Shown: positions 9,602 to 20,869 of the stretch, in pieces
Layout: each line of letters starts with the position of its first letter
Position numbering within the stretch: position 1 is the stretch's first letter
Program-made: the position numbers and the translations under genes
The notes under the pieces: generated by a model
The model's input: the letters and a program-made list of their open reading frames with translations, nothing else
Databases searched by the model: none
What the model was told of the DNA's origin: nothing
Source: Bacillus sp. 2205SS5-2
Lineage (GTDB): Bacteria > Bacillota > Bacilli > Bacillales > Bacillaceae_K
Assembly (NCBI RefSeq): GCF_037024155.1
Contig: NZ_JAYKTS010000025.1
Span: forward strand, 1-61,105
DNA length: 61,105 bases
Reading direction: 5' to 3'

Positions 9602-9644
9602 CTTAATAAAAAATCCTCGTCAAGGACGAGGATTTTTTATTAAG
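9602..9644. terminator. Bidirectional terminator between rsmI and abrB
   Basis: Perfect 20-bp inverted repeat with a 3-base loop: core AATCCTCGTC-AAG-GACGAGGATT, flanked by A6 on one side and T6 on the other, so it can stop transcription from both directions. rsmI and abrB converge on it. A repeat (9644-9771) now lies between it and the abrB stop codon. Confidence 0.9.
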
Positions 9645-9771
9645 ACTGCATTCGCAAAAAACAATGTTTTGTTGCGGGGTATCTTTTCGCCTATTTATAA
9701 TGGATATCATCAGAAAAATAAAGGATTCCATTTAAAAGTAAACGAAAGAGCACAACGTTTACGAAAAAGCC
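9644..9771. repeat. Family D repeat (A-like ends, different interior)
   Basis: A 128-bp element from GACTGCATTCGCAAA to GTTTACGAAAAAGCC. The termini resemble those of family A; the interior has GGATTCCAT as in the copy at 18911-19016. It is flanked by TTTATTAA (9636-9643) and TTTATTAT (9772-9779), a 7-of-8 direct repeat. The right duplicate covers the abrB stop codon at 9776-9778. Confidence 0.65.
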
Positions 9772-9775
9772 TTTA

Positions 9776-10060
9776 TTATTTATTTAAGTTAAAAGAATTT
9801 TGGATTTCTTGAATAAGTTGTTCTGCACCTTCACGGCTTAGAATTACTTTTCCTTCAGCAAGTTTGATGTTATCATCAGAAACTTCTCCAGTAATTTGGC
9901 AAGTCATGTTTGGTTTATATTTCTTCAAGATGATTTTTTCGTCATCCACATAAATTTCTAGAGCATCCTTCTCTGCAATTCCTAATGTACGACGCAATTC
10001 AATTGGAATCACCACGCGTCCTAATTCGTCAACTTTACGAACAATACCTGTAGATTTCAT
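9776..10060 (-). CDS. abrB: Transition-state regulator AbrB
   Basis: A 94-residue DNA-binding protein that represses many post-exponential genes, including spoVG and sporulation functions. The N-terminal swapped-hairpin domain is clear: MKSTGIVRKVDELGRVVIP then ELRRTLGI and ALEIYVDDEKIILKKY (1-50), with the C-terminal multimerisation part following. It is convergent to rsmI and divergent from metG. Ribosome binding site GAGGAGA precedes the ATG. Its promoter and Spo0A boxes are recognisable upstream. Confidence 0.97.
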   Translation of the reverse strand: MKSTGIVRKVDELGRVVIPIELRRTLGIAEKDALEIYVDDEKIILKKYKPNMTCQITGEVSDDNIKLAEGKVILSREGAEQLIQEIQNSFNLNK

Positions 10061-10116
10061 AATAAATATTTCTCCTCTCGAAAGCTAATTTTTTTATATC
10101 TGAAAGTAATATATGA

Positions 10117-10133
10117 TTCGTCATCATTCGACA
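10117..10133 (-). promoter_or_regulatory. Tandem Spo0A boxes downstream of the abrB promoter
   Basis: On the minus strand TGTCGAA (10133-10127) and TGACGAA (10123-10117) are direct repeats separated by 3 bases. They match the 0A box TGNCGAA and lie about 14 to 30 bases after the inferred abrB start, the arrangement through which Spo0A~P represses abrB in B. subtilis. Confidence 0.85.
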
Positions 10134-10153
10134 TATTTCATGCCTGTAAATCT

Positions 10154-10182
10154 ATCATACCAGTCATTCCCAAATTCGTCAA
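10154..10182 (-). promoter_or_regulatory. Sigma-A promoter of abrB
   Basis: Minus-strand TTGACG (10182-10177), 17-base spacer, TATGAT (10159-10154). Transcription would start near 10147 and run into the two 0A boxes. Confidence 0.75.
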
Positions 10183-10318
10183 TAATATTATATGCATTTT
10201 TTTTTGAGACTATTTTCCCATATATTACTGATAAATATAGGTTTTGAGGGTATATGAAAGAAAATAAAAATATTTTGAATGTTATCTCATTTTCAACATT
10301 GGTATGGGAAAAAATTCA

Positions 10319-10353
10319 TTTTTTGTCGAATTAACGCGCGATTCGACAAAAAA
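10319..10353. promoter_or_regulatory. Inverted pair of Spo0A-box-like sequences
   Basis: Perfect 13-bp inverted repeat TTTTTTGTCGAAT - 9 bases - ATTCGACAAAAAA. Each arm contains an exact TGTCGAA. It lies between the abrB promoter and the metG promoter, about 42 bases before the metG -35. As RNA it lacks a T-run on the 3' side of either strand, so it is not a terminator. Binding by Spo0A is inferred. Confidence 0.6.
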
Positions 10354-10394
10354 CGCGTTGGAGTTTTAAGAAATTCACTGGTCTAGTGTCTCGG

Positions 10395-10423
10395 TTGCAG
10401 AAAACATGAATATTAGGTATATT
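10395..10423 (+). promoter_or_regulatory. Sigma-A promoter of metG
   Basis: TTGCAG, 17-base spacer, TATATT. No T-box core sequence is seen between this promoter and the gene. Confidence 0.6.
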
Positions 10424-10443
10424 TTGTGAAGATAAGCGGTTAA

Positions 10444-12456
<2,013 letters not shown>

Positions 12457-12468
12457 AGCTCGTTTTAG

Positions 12469-12512
12469 AGAGTTTCACGTGAAACATTTTTCGACGTGAA
12501 ACTCTTTTTTTA
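12469..12512 (+). terminator. Terminator of metG
   Basis: Stem AGAGTTTCACGT / ACGTGAAACTCT with a 13-base loop, then T7. The left arm and loop also form the parS-like palindrome. Confidence 0.88.
12471..12486. promoter_or_regulatory. parS-like chromosome segregation site
   Basis: AGTTTCACGTGAAACA matches the Bacillus parS consensus TGTTnCACGTGAAACA at all specified positions except the first, and its inner 14 bases are a perfect palindrome. Spo0J/ParB would load here and recruit SMC. From memory, B. subtilis has a parS site at about 4 degrees, which is close to metS, so the location also agrees. Confidence 0.8.
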
Positions 12513-12709
12513 TATTCTATTTAGACAAGGATTGCTATCGGGTTTTATCGCATCCTGTAGAAGTTTTTATGTAAATAAAATTTCTTACAATTACCTGGTG
12601 TATCCTAAAAACTAAGAGGTTCTGAATTGTAAACAAACTGTTACATGCTTGTGATGTAAGATATAAATAAATAGCTTACACTGATTACATTCAAAAGGAG
12701 AAAAAACAT

Positions 12710-13477
12710 ATGTTATTTGATACTCATGTCCATTTAAATGTAGACCAATTTAATGACGATCTGGAGGAAGTGGTTCAAAGAGCAAAAGAAGCCGGGGTAG
12801 AAAAAATGGTCGTGGTAGGTTTTGATCGACCGACTATTGAAAGGGCAATCGAGCTAGTCAATACATATGCACATCTTTATGCAAGTATCGGATGGCACCC
12901 TGTTGACGCGGTTGATATGAAAGATGAGGACTTAGATTGGATAAAACAATTATCTTCTCATCCAAAAGTTGTGGCTTTAGGTGAAATGGGTTTAGATTAC
13001 CATTGGGATAAGTCACCAGCAGCGATTCAAAAAGAAGTGTTTCGAAAACAAATTCGCTTAGCGAAAGAAGTGAAACTTCCAATCGTGATTCACAATCGAG
13101 AAGCGACTCAAGACATTGTCGATATTCTAAAAGAAGAAGAAGCCTGTGAAGTAGGAGGTATTATGCATTGCTATAGTGGTAGCGTAGAGATTGCTAAAGC
13201 ATGTATCGATATGAATTTCTTCATCTCCCTTGGTGGTCCAGTTACATTTAAAAATGCCAAAAAGCCAAAGGAAGTTGCTAAAGAAATCCCGCTAGAGTCC
13301 CTTTTAATTGAAACGGATTGTCCATATCTCGCACCACATCCGTACCGAGGAAAACGAAATGAGCCAGCTTTTGTAAAGCTTGTAGCAGAAGAAATTGCTC
13401 AATTGAAGGGGATTTCTGTTGAGGAAGTAGAACATGCGACCATGGAAAATGCAAAAAAAATATTTCAAATTAATTAA
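12710..13477 (+). CDS. tatD: TatD family metal-dependent DNase
   Basis: A 255-residue TIM-barrel hydrolase (YabD). Metal ligands are visible in DTHVHLN (4-10), GEMGLDYHW (about 92-100), VIHNRE, MHCYSGS and ETDCPYLAPHPYRG (about 202-215). Members of the family are 3'-5' DNases; the in vivo role in Bacillus is not settled. ATG 12710 is preceded by AAAAGGAG. It lies between metG and yabE, as in B. subtilis. Confidence 0.93.
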   Translation: MLFDTHVHLNVDQFNDDLEEVVQRAKEAGVEKMVVVGFDRPTIERAIELVNTYAHLYASIGWHPVDAVDMKDEDLDWIKQLSSHPKVVALGEMGLDYHWDKSPAAIQKEVFRKQIRLAKEVKLPIVIHNREATQDIVDILKEEEACEVGGIMHCYSGSVEIAKACIDMNFFISLGGPVTFKNAKKPKEVAKEIPLESLLIETDCPYLAPHPYRGKRNEPAFVKLVAEEIAQLKGISVEEVEHATMENAKKIFQIN

Positions 13478-13639
13478 TACGATTGTCTTTCACCAAGAGA
13501 TGTCCTTACTATCTTTTAATTCTAGTAAGTTCTACATAACTTATTGCCAACATAGGATGACCGTGTTAACTGCTCTTGTATTTCTGCAACTCAAATAGAG
13601 AATGATACTAGGAATTAATCCTTTGGAAAAGGAAAGCAG

Positions 13640-13669
13640 TTGACATGTGAATCACATGTCCTATATAAT
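13640..13669 (+). promoter_or_regulatory. yabE promoter with a palindrome in its spacer
   Basis: TTGACA (13640-13645), 18-base spacer, TATAAT (13664-13669). A perfect inverted repeat GACATGTG-AAT-CACATGTC occupies 13642-13660, overlapping the -35 and most of the spacer. Such a location suits a repressor or MerR-type operator; the protein is unknown. Confidence 0.7.
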
Positions 13670-13695
13670 TCACTCCAGAAAAGGAGGCAATTTTC

Positions 13696-14925
13696 ATGAA
13701 TGTAGAAAGCATGAAAAACCTGTTCTCAAAGTCCAAGAGTAAAAGAAGTTGGCTGATTGCCATTTCGAGTTTTGTGATGTTTGCATCTATTTATGGATTC
13801 TTAATCTATCAAAGTTCAAAACATACAGTAGCCATTTCATTAAATGGTGAGGAACAAGAAGTCGTCACTCAAGCTGATACAATTAAGGATCTTCTTGACG
13901 AATTAGATGTTTCGTATAACTCAAAAGACTATGTGTACCCTGCCCTTGATAAAAAGGTATCCAACAATATGAAAATTATATGGAAACCGGCAAAACAGGT
14001 TGAAATTGTAATGGGTAATGAACGAAAAGAAGTATGGACAACTGCTAGTACAGTGGAACAATTATTAAAAGACCAAGATATTCAACTTGGTGAGTCAGAT
14101 AAAGTGACGCCACCGTTAGCGGAATCTATTACTAAAGATATTGAGATATTAATAGAACCGGCTTTCGCACTTAGAGTGATGGACGGAAAGAAAGAAAAAG
14201 AAGTGTTTACAACTTCGACTACGGTCGCTGACTTTTTAACGCAACAAGGAATCACATTAGGAGAGCTAGATCGAGTTGAACCTAGTTTAAACGAAGTGGT
14301 AAAAGCAAATGATACTATCCATGTTATCCGAGTTGAAAAAGTCACCGATGTAGTGGAAGAACCAGTCGATTTTACCGTTGTTACTCAAAAAGATTCATCT
14401 CTCACAAAAGGAACGGAAAAAGTAATTCAAAACGGATCAAAAGGAACGGTTGAAAAAACGTATGAAATCGTCAAAGAGAACGGAAAAGAAATTTCTCGTA
14501 AACTTGTAAAAGAAGACACAGTGCAAGATAGCCAAAATAAAATTGTTGCAGTTGGTACAAAGGTAATCACAGCGCAAGTATCTCGTGGTACCAATACGTC
14601 AACTTCTAACTCGTCGACTCAAGCATCAGCAAGTGGAAAAGAATTTTATGTCAGTTCCACAGCATATACAGCTTCGTGTAATGGCTGTTCAGGAATAACG
14701 GCAACTGGAATTAATCTAAATGCTAATCCTGGAATTAAGGTAATTGCAGTTGACCCTAGCATAATTCCTCTTGGAACAAAGGTTTATGTTGAAGGATATG
14801 GATACGCAATTGCAGCAGATACTGGTGGAGCCATTAAAGGGTATAAAATTGATGTTTTTGTTGGTACGAAAACAGAAGCGTATCAATGGGGAAGAAGACA
14901 AGTTAAAATAAAAATTTTGAATTAA
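13696..14925 (+). CDS. yabE: YabE, G5/3D-domain cell wall protein
   Basis: A 409-residue exported protein resembling resuscitation-promoting factors. A membrane anchor spans about 20-38. Three DUF348 repeats follow (starting VAISLNGEE, VEIVMGNER and LRVMDGKKE), then a G5 region around 215-275, a Ser/Thr-rich linker, and a C-terminal 3D domain (STAYTASCNGCSGITATG from about 319, with DTGGAIKG). The 3D domain suggests murein lytic activity. GGAGG precedes ATG 13696. Its stop codon lies inside the target duplication of the repeat that follows. Confidence 0.9.
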   Translation: MNVESMKNLFSKSKSKRSWLIAISSFVMFASIYGFLIYQSSKHTVAISLNGEEQEVVTQADTIKDLLDELDVSYNSKDYVYPALDKKVSNNMKIIWKPAKQVEIVMGNERKEVWTTASTVEQLLKDQDIQLGESDKVTPPLAESITKDIEILIEPAFALRVMDGKKEKEVFTTSTTVADFLTQQGITLGELDRVEPSLNEVVKANDTIHVIRVEKVTDVVEEPVDFTVVTQKDSSLTKGTEKVIQNGSKGTVEKTYEIVKENGKEISRKLVKEDTVQDSQNKIVAVGTKVITAQVSRGTNTSTSNSSTQASASGKEFYVSSTAYTASCNGCSGITATGINLNANPGIKVIAVDPSIIPLGTKVYVEGYGYAIAADTGGAIKGYKIDVFVGTKTEAYQWGRRQVKIKILN

Positions 14926-14928
14926 TAA

Positions 14929-15090
14929 AGCTGTTTTTTTCAAAGAGTGTTGCTTTTCGAACCAGTCTATAAATGGTTAGATAGCTTTTCTTCGGGGCAT
15001 ATTTTCGTCTACTTTTGATGAATATAAACAACAATATGATGGTTTAAATAAAAAATTAGATGAAATAGCAATATTGTATATGAAAGAGCC
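14929..15090 (-). repeat. Family A repeat inserted at the yabE stop codon
   Basis: A 162-bp element in reverse orientation: starts AGCTGTTTTTTTCAAAGAGT and ends TTGTATATGAAAGAGCC. It is flanked by perfect 8-bp direct repeats ATTAATAA at 14921-14928 and 15091-15098. The left repeat contains the yabE stop codon (14923-14925). Confidence 0.85.
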
Positions 15091-15229
15091 ATTAATAATG
15101 TTAAACGAAAACAGGGGGTGCTGCCTCCTGTTTTTGCTTTTCCCGTGAATGGAGATAAGGTAGAATATACATACTAACTTATTCGTAAGATTGGACGAAG
15201 AATTAAGGTTACGCAATATTGGAGGAAAT

Positions 15230-16664
<1,435 letters not shown>

Positions 16665-16676
16665 ATAAGAGCATTC

Positions 16677-16706
16677 TTCATATGTTTTGTGGCCAAAACA
16701 TATGAA
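16677..16706. promoter_or_regulatory. Perfect hairpin just after rsmA
   Basis: TTCATATGTTTTG - TGGC - CAAAACATATGAA, arms of 13 bp without mismatch, starting 13 bases after the stop codon. It is followed by AAATGATT and not by a T-run, so it may be an RNA-stabilising 3' stem or a protein site; function unknown. Confidence 0.6.
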
Positions 16707-16773
16707 AAATGATTAATCTACTCTTTTTTGTCTTGAAAAAAGTTGAAAACAACACGATAACTGCATGAGAAAA

Positions 16774-16816
16774 AGACCTGCTTGGATTACTTTTGATCCA
16801 AGCGGGCCTTTTTTAT
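16774..16816 (+). terminator. Terminator downstream of rsmA
   Basis: Stem AGACCTGCTTGGAT / ATCCAAGCGGGCCT with an 8-base loop, then T6. The T-run is part of the 8-bp duplication of the next repeat, so the element inserted in the terminator tail. Confidence 0.88.
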
Positions 16817-16817
16817 A

Positions 16818-17076
16818 GGCTTCTTTCGTATACATTGTGGCTATTTCATCTTATTTTTGATTAAATCTTCCATTTTACTGTTGAATTCCTTAAAAATAGA
16901 CGGATCCAGCTGCAGTGGCTAGGGACTCGGGCATTTGTCAGCCCACTGCGTGAATCGGGATTCACTACGTGTTCTGCCAGATGCCTGCCGTCCCTGGGCA
17001 GCCACTTCCGCTTTTCTACAGCTATATCATAGATGATGAACTGATTTAAAAAGCAACATACTTCGTGAAAACAGCC
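16818..17076 (+). repeat. Family A repeat containing a complete unit B
   Basis: Ends GGCTTCTTTCGTATACATTG and CTTCGTGAAAACAGCC. Perfect 8-bp direct repeats TTTTTATA flank it (16810-16817 and 17077-17084). Unit B lies at 16903-17016, inserted after AATAGACG. About 15 bases of A next to B are missing compared with the copy at 24861. The rest of the rsmA-yabG gap (17085-17330) shows nothing I recognise. Confidence 0.85.
16903..17016 (+). repeat. Unit B nested in a family A repeat
   Basis: Runs from GATCCAGCTGCAGTGGCT to CAGCCACTTCCGCTTTTC. GTGGCT / AGCCAC and inner segments pair, so the whole 114 bases can form one long stem-loop. Confidence 0.8.
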
Positions 17077-17335
17077 TTTTTATATTTCTAATTTAGTTGT
17101 AAGAGTAAGAAGGGATAAACGTCCCCCGATCAAAAGCCGGAGTATAAGCCGTATAAGAAGGTGTATTACTATTTAGGGTAAATGGGAGGTTGGTGGCGTT
17201 TGGGCGGTAAAATAGGCAACTGAGAGGCAATAGGGCTCCTTTTATCGGACAAGGTTGATATTTTTACTGGATTTCTGGTTTTTGTCAGCGTTATTTGACT
17301 GTCGCTGATAATCGATCCGCCTCCGCCGTTTTTTC

Positions 17336-17363
17336 ACCTATTGTTTTGTAGGTGCATAGGTTA
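17336..17363 (+). promoter_or_regulatory. Sigma-K promoter of yabG
   Basis: ACC at 17336-17338, 16-base spacer, CATAGGTTA at 17355-17363, matching the sigma-K pattern (AC ... CATAnnnTA). yabG is a sigma-K gene in B. subtilis. Confidence 0.6.
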
Positions 17364-17404
17364 TTAGGGATATATAGATTGAGTGTTCATTGGAGATGAG
17401 GAAG

Positions 17405-18286
17405 GTGCATATACAGCTTCAGTCCATTGTTGGTAGGCGTTCTTATAATTGTGATATTTTGTTTAGGGTCATTGATATTCAACGTAGAAATGGTGATTCT
17501 TATGCGATTTTATATGGAGAAGATTATCGTTTAATTGCGGATGCTCCATTCTCGGATTTACTCGAAGTGGATTCTACTGTACAGAGGAAGATTTCTCAGC
17601 AGTTTCGAACTTTGGAAGAGCAATCCCTTCAATTGTTTCGACAAGATATTCACCTAATACAAGAAAAACAAGAGTATCAATCGACCTTTGCCGAAGTTGA
17701 AGAATATCAATATTTTCAAGTCCCAGGGAGAGTACTGCATTTAGATGGTGATCCGTCTTATTTGAAAAAATGCACGGATCTTTATGAGAAAATCGGGGTA
17801 CCTGTGAATGGGGTTCATTGCAATGAAAAAGAAATGCCCAATAGAATCACTGCTTTAATCGAGCAATATCGACCCGATATTATGGTGATAACAGGTCATG
17901 ATGCCTATTCCAAAGCAAAAGGAAAAAAATCAGATATAAATGCGTATCGACATTCGAAGTATTTTGTCGATACGGTGGTAGAAGCACGAAAGAAGGTTCC
18001 GCATCTTGATCAGCTTGTGATTTTTGCCGGAGCCTGTCAATCACATTTCGAATCATTAATTCATGCCGGAGCCAATTTCGCTAGTTCGCCTTCTCGTGTC
18101 AATATTCATGCGCTAGATCCGGTATATATTGTCTCGAAAATTGCGTTTACGCCGTTTATTGATTCGGTTAATGTATGGGATGTTTTACGTAATACATTAA
18201 CGGGAGAAAAGGGGTTGGGGGGGATTGATACCAAAGGAGTCCTTCGAACAGGAATGCCCTTTCGTCCGATGATTGATGACGATTAA
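17405..18286 (+). CDS. yabG: Spore coat protease YabG
   Basis: Mother-cell protease that processes spore coat proteins such as SpoIVA and SafA late in sporulation. The 293-residue protein matches the U57 peptidase family, with conserved VLHLDGD (about 113-119), DIMVITGHDAYSK and FAGACQSHFESLIHAGANFA (about 205-224). GTG 17405 is chosen: it follows GGAG (17392) and aligns with the usual start; ATG 17396 directly abuts that GGAG. Preceded by a sigma-K type promoter. Confidence 0.92.
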   Translation: MHIQLQSIVGRRSYNCDILFRVIDIQRRNGDSYAILYGEDYRLIADAPFSDLLEVDSTVQRKISQQFRTLEEQSLQLFRQDIHLIQEKQEYQSTFAEVEEYQYFQVPGRVLHLDGDPSYLKKCTDLYEKIGVPVNGVHCNEKEMPNRITALIEQYRPDIMVITGHDAYSKAKGKKSDINAYRHSKYFVDTVVEARKKVPHLDQLVIFAGACQSHFESLIHAGANFASSPSRVNIHALDPVYIVSKIAFTPFIDSVNVWDVLRNTLTGEKGLGGIDTKGVLRTGMPFRPMIDDD

Positions 18287-18389
18287 AAGCCGGGTATGAG
18301 AAATCATTTCGGCTTTTATACATAATAATCCATTATGGGGGCAAGATACTAGTTGTAGAAAAATAAATGAATTTGTTGAACGAAAAACA

Positions 18390-18459
18390 TTGACAAGAAT
18401 GAATTTTTATTGATAAAATAATAAATTTACTTGACTAATATTCCGTATTATGGTATAGT
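18390..18459 (+). promoter_or_regulatory. Two overlapping-range sigma-A promoters of veg
   Basis: P1: TTGACA (18390-18395), 18 bases, TAAAAT (18414-18419). P2: TTGACT (18431-18436), 17 bases, TATAGT (18454-18459). The veg promoter is among the strongest vegetative promoters in B. subtilis; here it is doubled. Confidence 0.7.
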
Positions 18460-18481
18460 AAAAATAGTGAGGTGGAGCGAA

Positions 18482-18745
18482 ATGCCAAAAACTCTTGGTG
18501 ATATAAAAAAAGCACTTGATTCAAACCTTGGAAAACGTCTGATGCTAAAAGCTAATGGCGGACGTAGAAAAACGATTGAACGTTCTGGTGTCTTAGCAGA
18601 AACGTATCCAGCTGTTTTTGTAGTTGAACTAGATCAAGAAGAAAATGCTTTCGAAAGAGTTTCTTACAGCTATGCCGATGTACTAACAGAAACAGTTGAA
18701 CTAACTTTTTATGATGATACAACTAGAACCGTTGCATTAAGCTAA
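18482..18745 (+). CDS. veg: Veg protein
   Basis: An 87-residue small protein, highly conserved in Bacillaceae. It promotes biofilm formation in B. subtilis, through an effect on SinR. The segment [20 protein letters not shown] (15-34) is almost invariant and has an SH3-like appearance. ATG 18482 follows GAGGTGG. It is monocistronic here: two promoters upstream and a terminator right after. sspF, the usual next gene, is absent. Confidence 0.95.
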   Translation: MPKTLGDIKKALDSNLGKRLMLKANGGRRKTIERSGVLAETYPAVFVVELDQEENAFERVSYSYADVLTETVELTFYDDTTRTVALS

Positions 18746-18776
18746 GCAGTAGACAACAAGTTTACTGCTTTTTTAT
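18744..18776 (+). terminator. Terminator of veg
   Basis: Stem AAGCAGTAGAC / GTTTACTGCTT with loop AACAA, followed by T6. Confidence 0.85.
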
Positions 18777-18910
18777 TTGCCTAAAAACGATTAATATGCT
18801 GCGTTTGAGGTATGCTGAATGAGGATTTATTTAGATTTTTCGCCTCATATAGAAATATGATTAGATGTCCGGAGCCCTACTTTATTAACGATGTATAGTC
18901 CGTTAGTGAA

Positions 18911-19016
18911 GGCTGTTTCGGGGCGTTTTTTCGTAATTCCAGAATCTAATCCATTTGAAAATGGAGGATTCCATGGATAATTAAAGTAAAAAGTAATAAT
19001 GTATACGAAAAGATCC
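18911..19016. repeat. Family D repeat (A-like ends)
   Basis: From GGCTGTTTCGGGGCGTTTTT to AATGTATACGAAAAGATCC. It shares GGATTCCAT and AAAGTAAA with the D copy at 9644-9771. Flanks do not show a direct repeat. It occupies the veg-ispE gap where sspF would be expected. Confidence 0.55.
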
Positions 19017-19090
19017 TTACATAGTAAAGAATATAGATATAATGTGATAAAATAGACGGAAAAGATTTTAACTAAAAGTAGGTGGACTAT

Positions 19091-19960
19091 TTGAAACTTA
19101 TGGTGAAAGCACCAGCAAAGATAAATTTATCACTAGATGTTTTACATAAACGACCGGATGGGTTTCATGAGGTTGAAATGGTGATGACGACGATTGACTT
19201 AGCAGATCGAATTGAGCTAGAGGAATTACCAGCAAATCATATTTCTATACTTTCCCAGAACCGCTTTGTTCCAGACGATAAGAGAAATTTAGCGTATCAA
19301 GCGGCTCAACTATTGAAGGGTCGATATAGGATTAATAAGGGGGTAGCAATCACTATTGACAAAACAATTCCTGTTGCCGCTGGTTTAGCAGGAGGAAGTA
19401 GTGATGCAGCCGCTACTCTGAAGGGATTAAATGAGCTTTGGCGATTAGGGTTATCAATGCAAGAATTAGCTGAATTAGGTTCTGAAATAGGATCGGATGT
19501 TTCATTTTGTGTTTATGGCGGAACTGCTTTAGCCACCGGCAGAGGAGAAAAAATTACGCATATATCAGCACCGCCTAACTGTTGGGTGATTCTTGCCAAA
19601 CCTTCTCTAGGAGTTTCAACTGCAGATGTTTACCGAAATCTTAAACTCAATAATGTAAAACATCCAAATACTTCTGAAATGCTTAAAGCACTATCAGAAA
19701 GTAGTTATGATGGAATGTGTGAGCATCTAGGGAATGTGTTAGAAAGTGTAACCTTGAACCTGTATCCCGAAGTTGCCCAAATTAAAGACCAAATGCAACG
19801 TTTCGGTGCGGATGCAGTTCTGATGAGCGGTAGTGGTCCTACAGTTTTTGGACTAGTTGAGCATGAATCAAGAGTTCCGAGAATTTACAATGGTCTTCGA
19901 GGTTTTTGTGATCAAGTATATGCAGTTCGGATGCTCGGAGATGTAACTCCTCTTGTATAG
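19091..19960 (+). CDS. ispE: 4-diphosphocytidyl-2-C-methyl-D-erythritol kinase
   Basis: GHMP kinase of the non-mevalonate isoprenoid pathway. The 289 residues include [12 protein letters not shown] (about 6-17), the ATP loop [14 protein letters not shown] (about 95-108) and [10 protein letters not shown] near 245. TTG 19091 is chosen because it is 6 bases after AGGTGG and gives the B. subtilis length; the GTG at 19082 overlaps that site. It is followed after 62 bases by purR. Confidence 0.95.
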   Translation: MKLMVKAPAKINLSLDVLHKRPDGFHEVEMVMTTIDLADRIELEELPANHISILSQNRFVPDDKRNLAYQAAQLLKGRYRINKGVAITIDKTIPVAAGLAGGSSDAAATLKGLNELWRLGLSMQELAELGSEIGSDVSFCVYGGTALATGRGEKITHISAPPNCWVILAKPSLGVSTADVYRNLKLNNVKHPNTSEMLKALSESSYDGMCEHLGNVLESVTLNLYPEVAQIKDQMQRFGADAVLMSGSGPTVFGLVEHESRVPRIYNGLRGFCDQVYAVRMLGDVTPLV

Positions 19961-19968
19961 ATGCGTAC

Positions 19969-19991
19969 ATTAATGTAATATTTACATTAAT
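19969..19991. promoter_or_regulatory. Inverted repeat between ispE and purR
   Basis: ATTAATGTAA-TAT-TTACATTAAT, a perfect 10-bp inverted repeat 9 bases after the ispE stop. It does not look like the known PurR box (CGAA-containing). It could be an operator or an RNA stem; the factor is unknown. Confidence 0.55.
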
Positions 19992-20022
19992 TATTCGGAT
20001 TGTGTGAGGAGGTTTCATAGTC

Positions 20023-20856
20023 ATGAAGTTTAAACGAAGTGAGCGTCTAATCGATATGTCGCATTTTATTGTTGAGAACCCAAATAAAATTGTTTCACTG
20101 ACTTTTTTTGCTGAGCGGTATCAATCAGCAAAATCATCTATTAGTGAGGATTTGGGTATTATTAAACAAACCTTTGAGCAACGTGGGATAGGTACATTAC
20201 AGACCGTACCTGGTGCGGCTGGAGGAGTTCGTTTTGTTTCGAGAGTAAAAGCGGATGATGCTAAAATAATTATTGAAGAGCTCTGTAATCATTTAGCAAA
20301 TGCGGAACGGCTTCTTCCGGGTGGGTATTTGTTTATGACAGATTTGTTAGGAAATCCATCAATGATGACGAAAGTAGGTAAACTACTGGCTTCTGCTTTT
20401 GCTGAAAAAGAAATAGATGTCATTATGACGGTGGCTACTAAGGGAATTCCGATTGCGCATGCTATCGCCAATCACTTAAATGTCCCAGTAATAGTGGTAC
20501 GGCGAGACAGTAAAGTTACAGAAGGCTCAACGGTCAGTATCAACTATGTTTCGGGCTCATCTAGACGCATTCAAACCATGGTTCTATCAAAGAGAAGTAT
20601 GAGAGAAGGATCACGTGTTTTAATAGTAGATGATTTTATGAAAGCAGGAGGAACGATTCAAGGAATGATGAATCTTCTAGAGGAATTTTCTGCCACTGTT
20701 GCTGGGATAGCGGTGTTAATGGAATCGGAAAATGCTAGCGAGCGTTTAGTAGATGATTATATATCACTAGTTCAACTTTCTGATGTAGACGAACGGGCAA
20801 AAAAAATCACGGTAAACGAAGGAAACTACTTTCACTCTAATTTAGTATTTTTATGA
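20023..20856 (+). CDS. purR: Purine operon repressor PurR
   Basis: Repressor of purine synthesis genes, inactivated by PRPP. The 277-residue protein has an N-terminal winged-helix domain (about 1-75) and a phosphoribosyltransferase-like domain with the PRPP loop [14 protein letters not shown] (about 202-215). GAGGAGG precedes ATG 20023. It is followed 13 bases later by yabJ, the standard arrangement. Confidence 0.96.
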   Translation: MKFKRSERLIDMSHFIVENPNKIVSLTFFAERYQSAKSSISEDLGIIKQTFEQRGIGTLQTVPGAAGGVRFVSRVKADDAKIIIEELCNHLANAERLLPGGYLFMTDLLGNPSMMTKVGKLLASAFAEKEIDVIMTVATKGIPIAHAIANHLNVPVIVVRRDSKVTEGSTVSINYVSGSSRRIQTMVLSKRSMREGSRVLIVDDFMKAGGTIQGMMNLLEEFSATVAGIAVLMESENASERLVDDYISLVQLSDVDERAKKITVNEGNYFHSNLVFL

Positions 20857-20869
20857 GGAGGTTGCTTTG

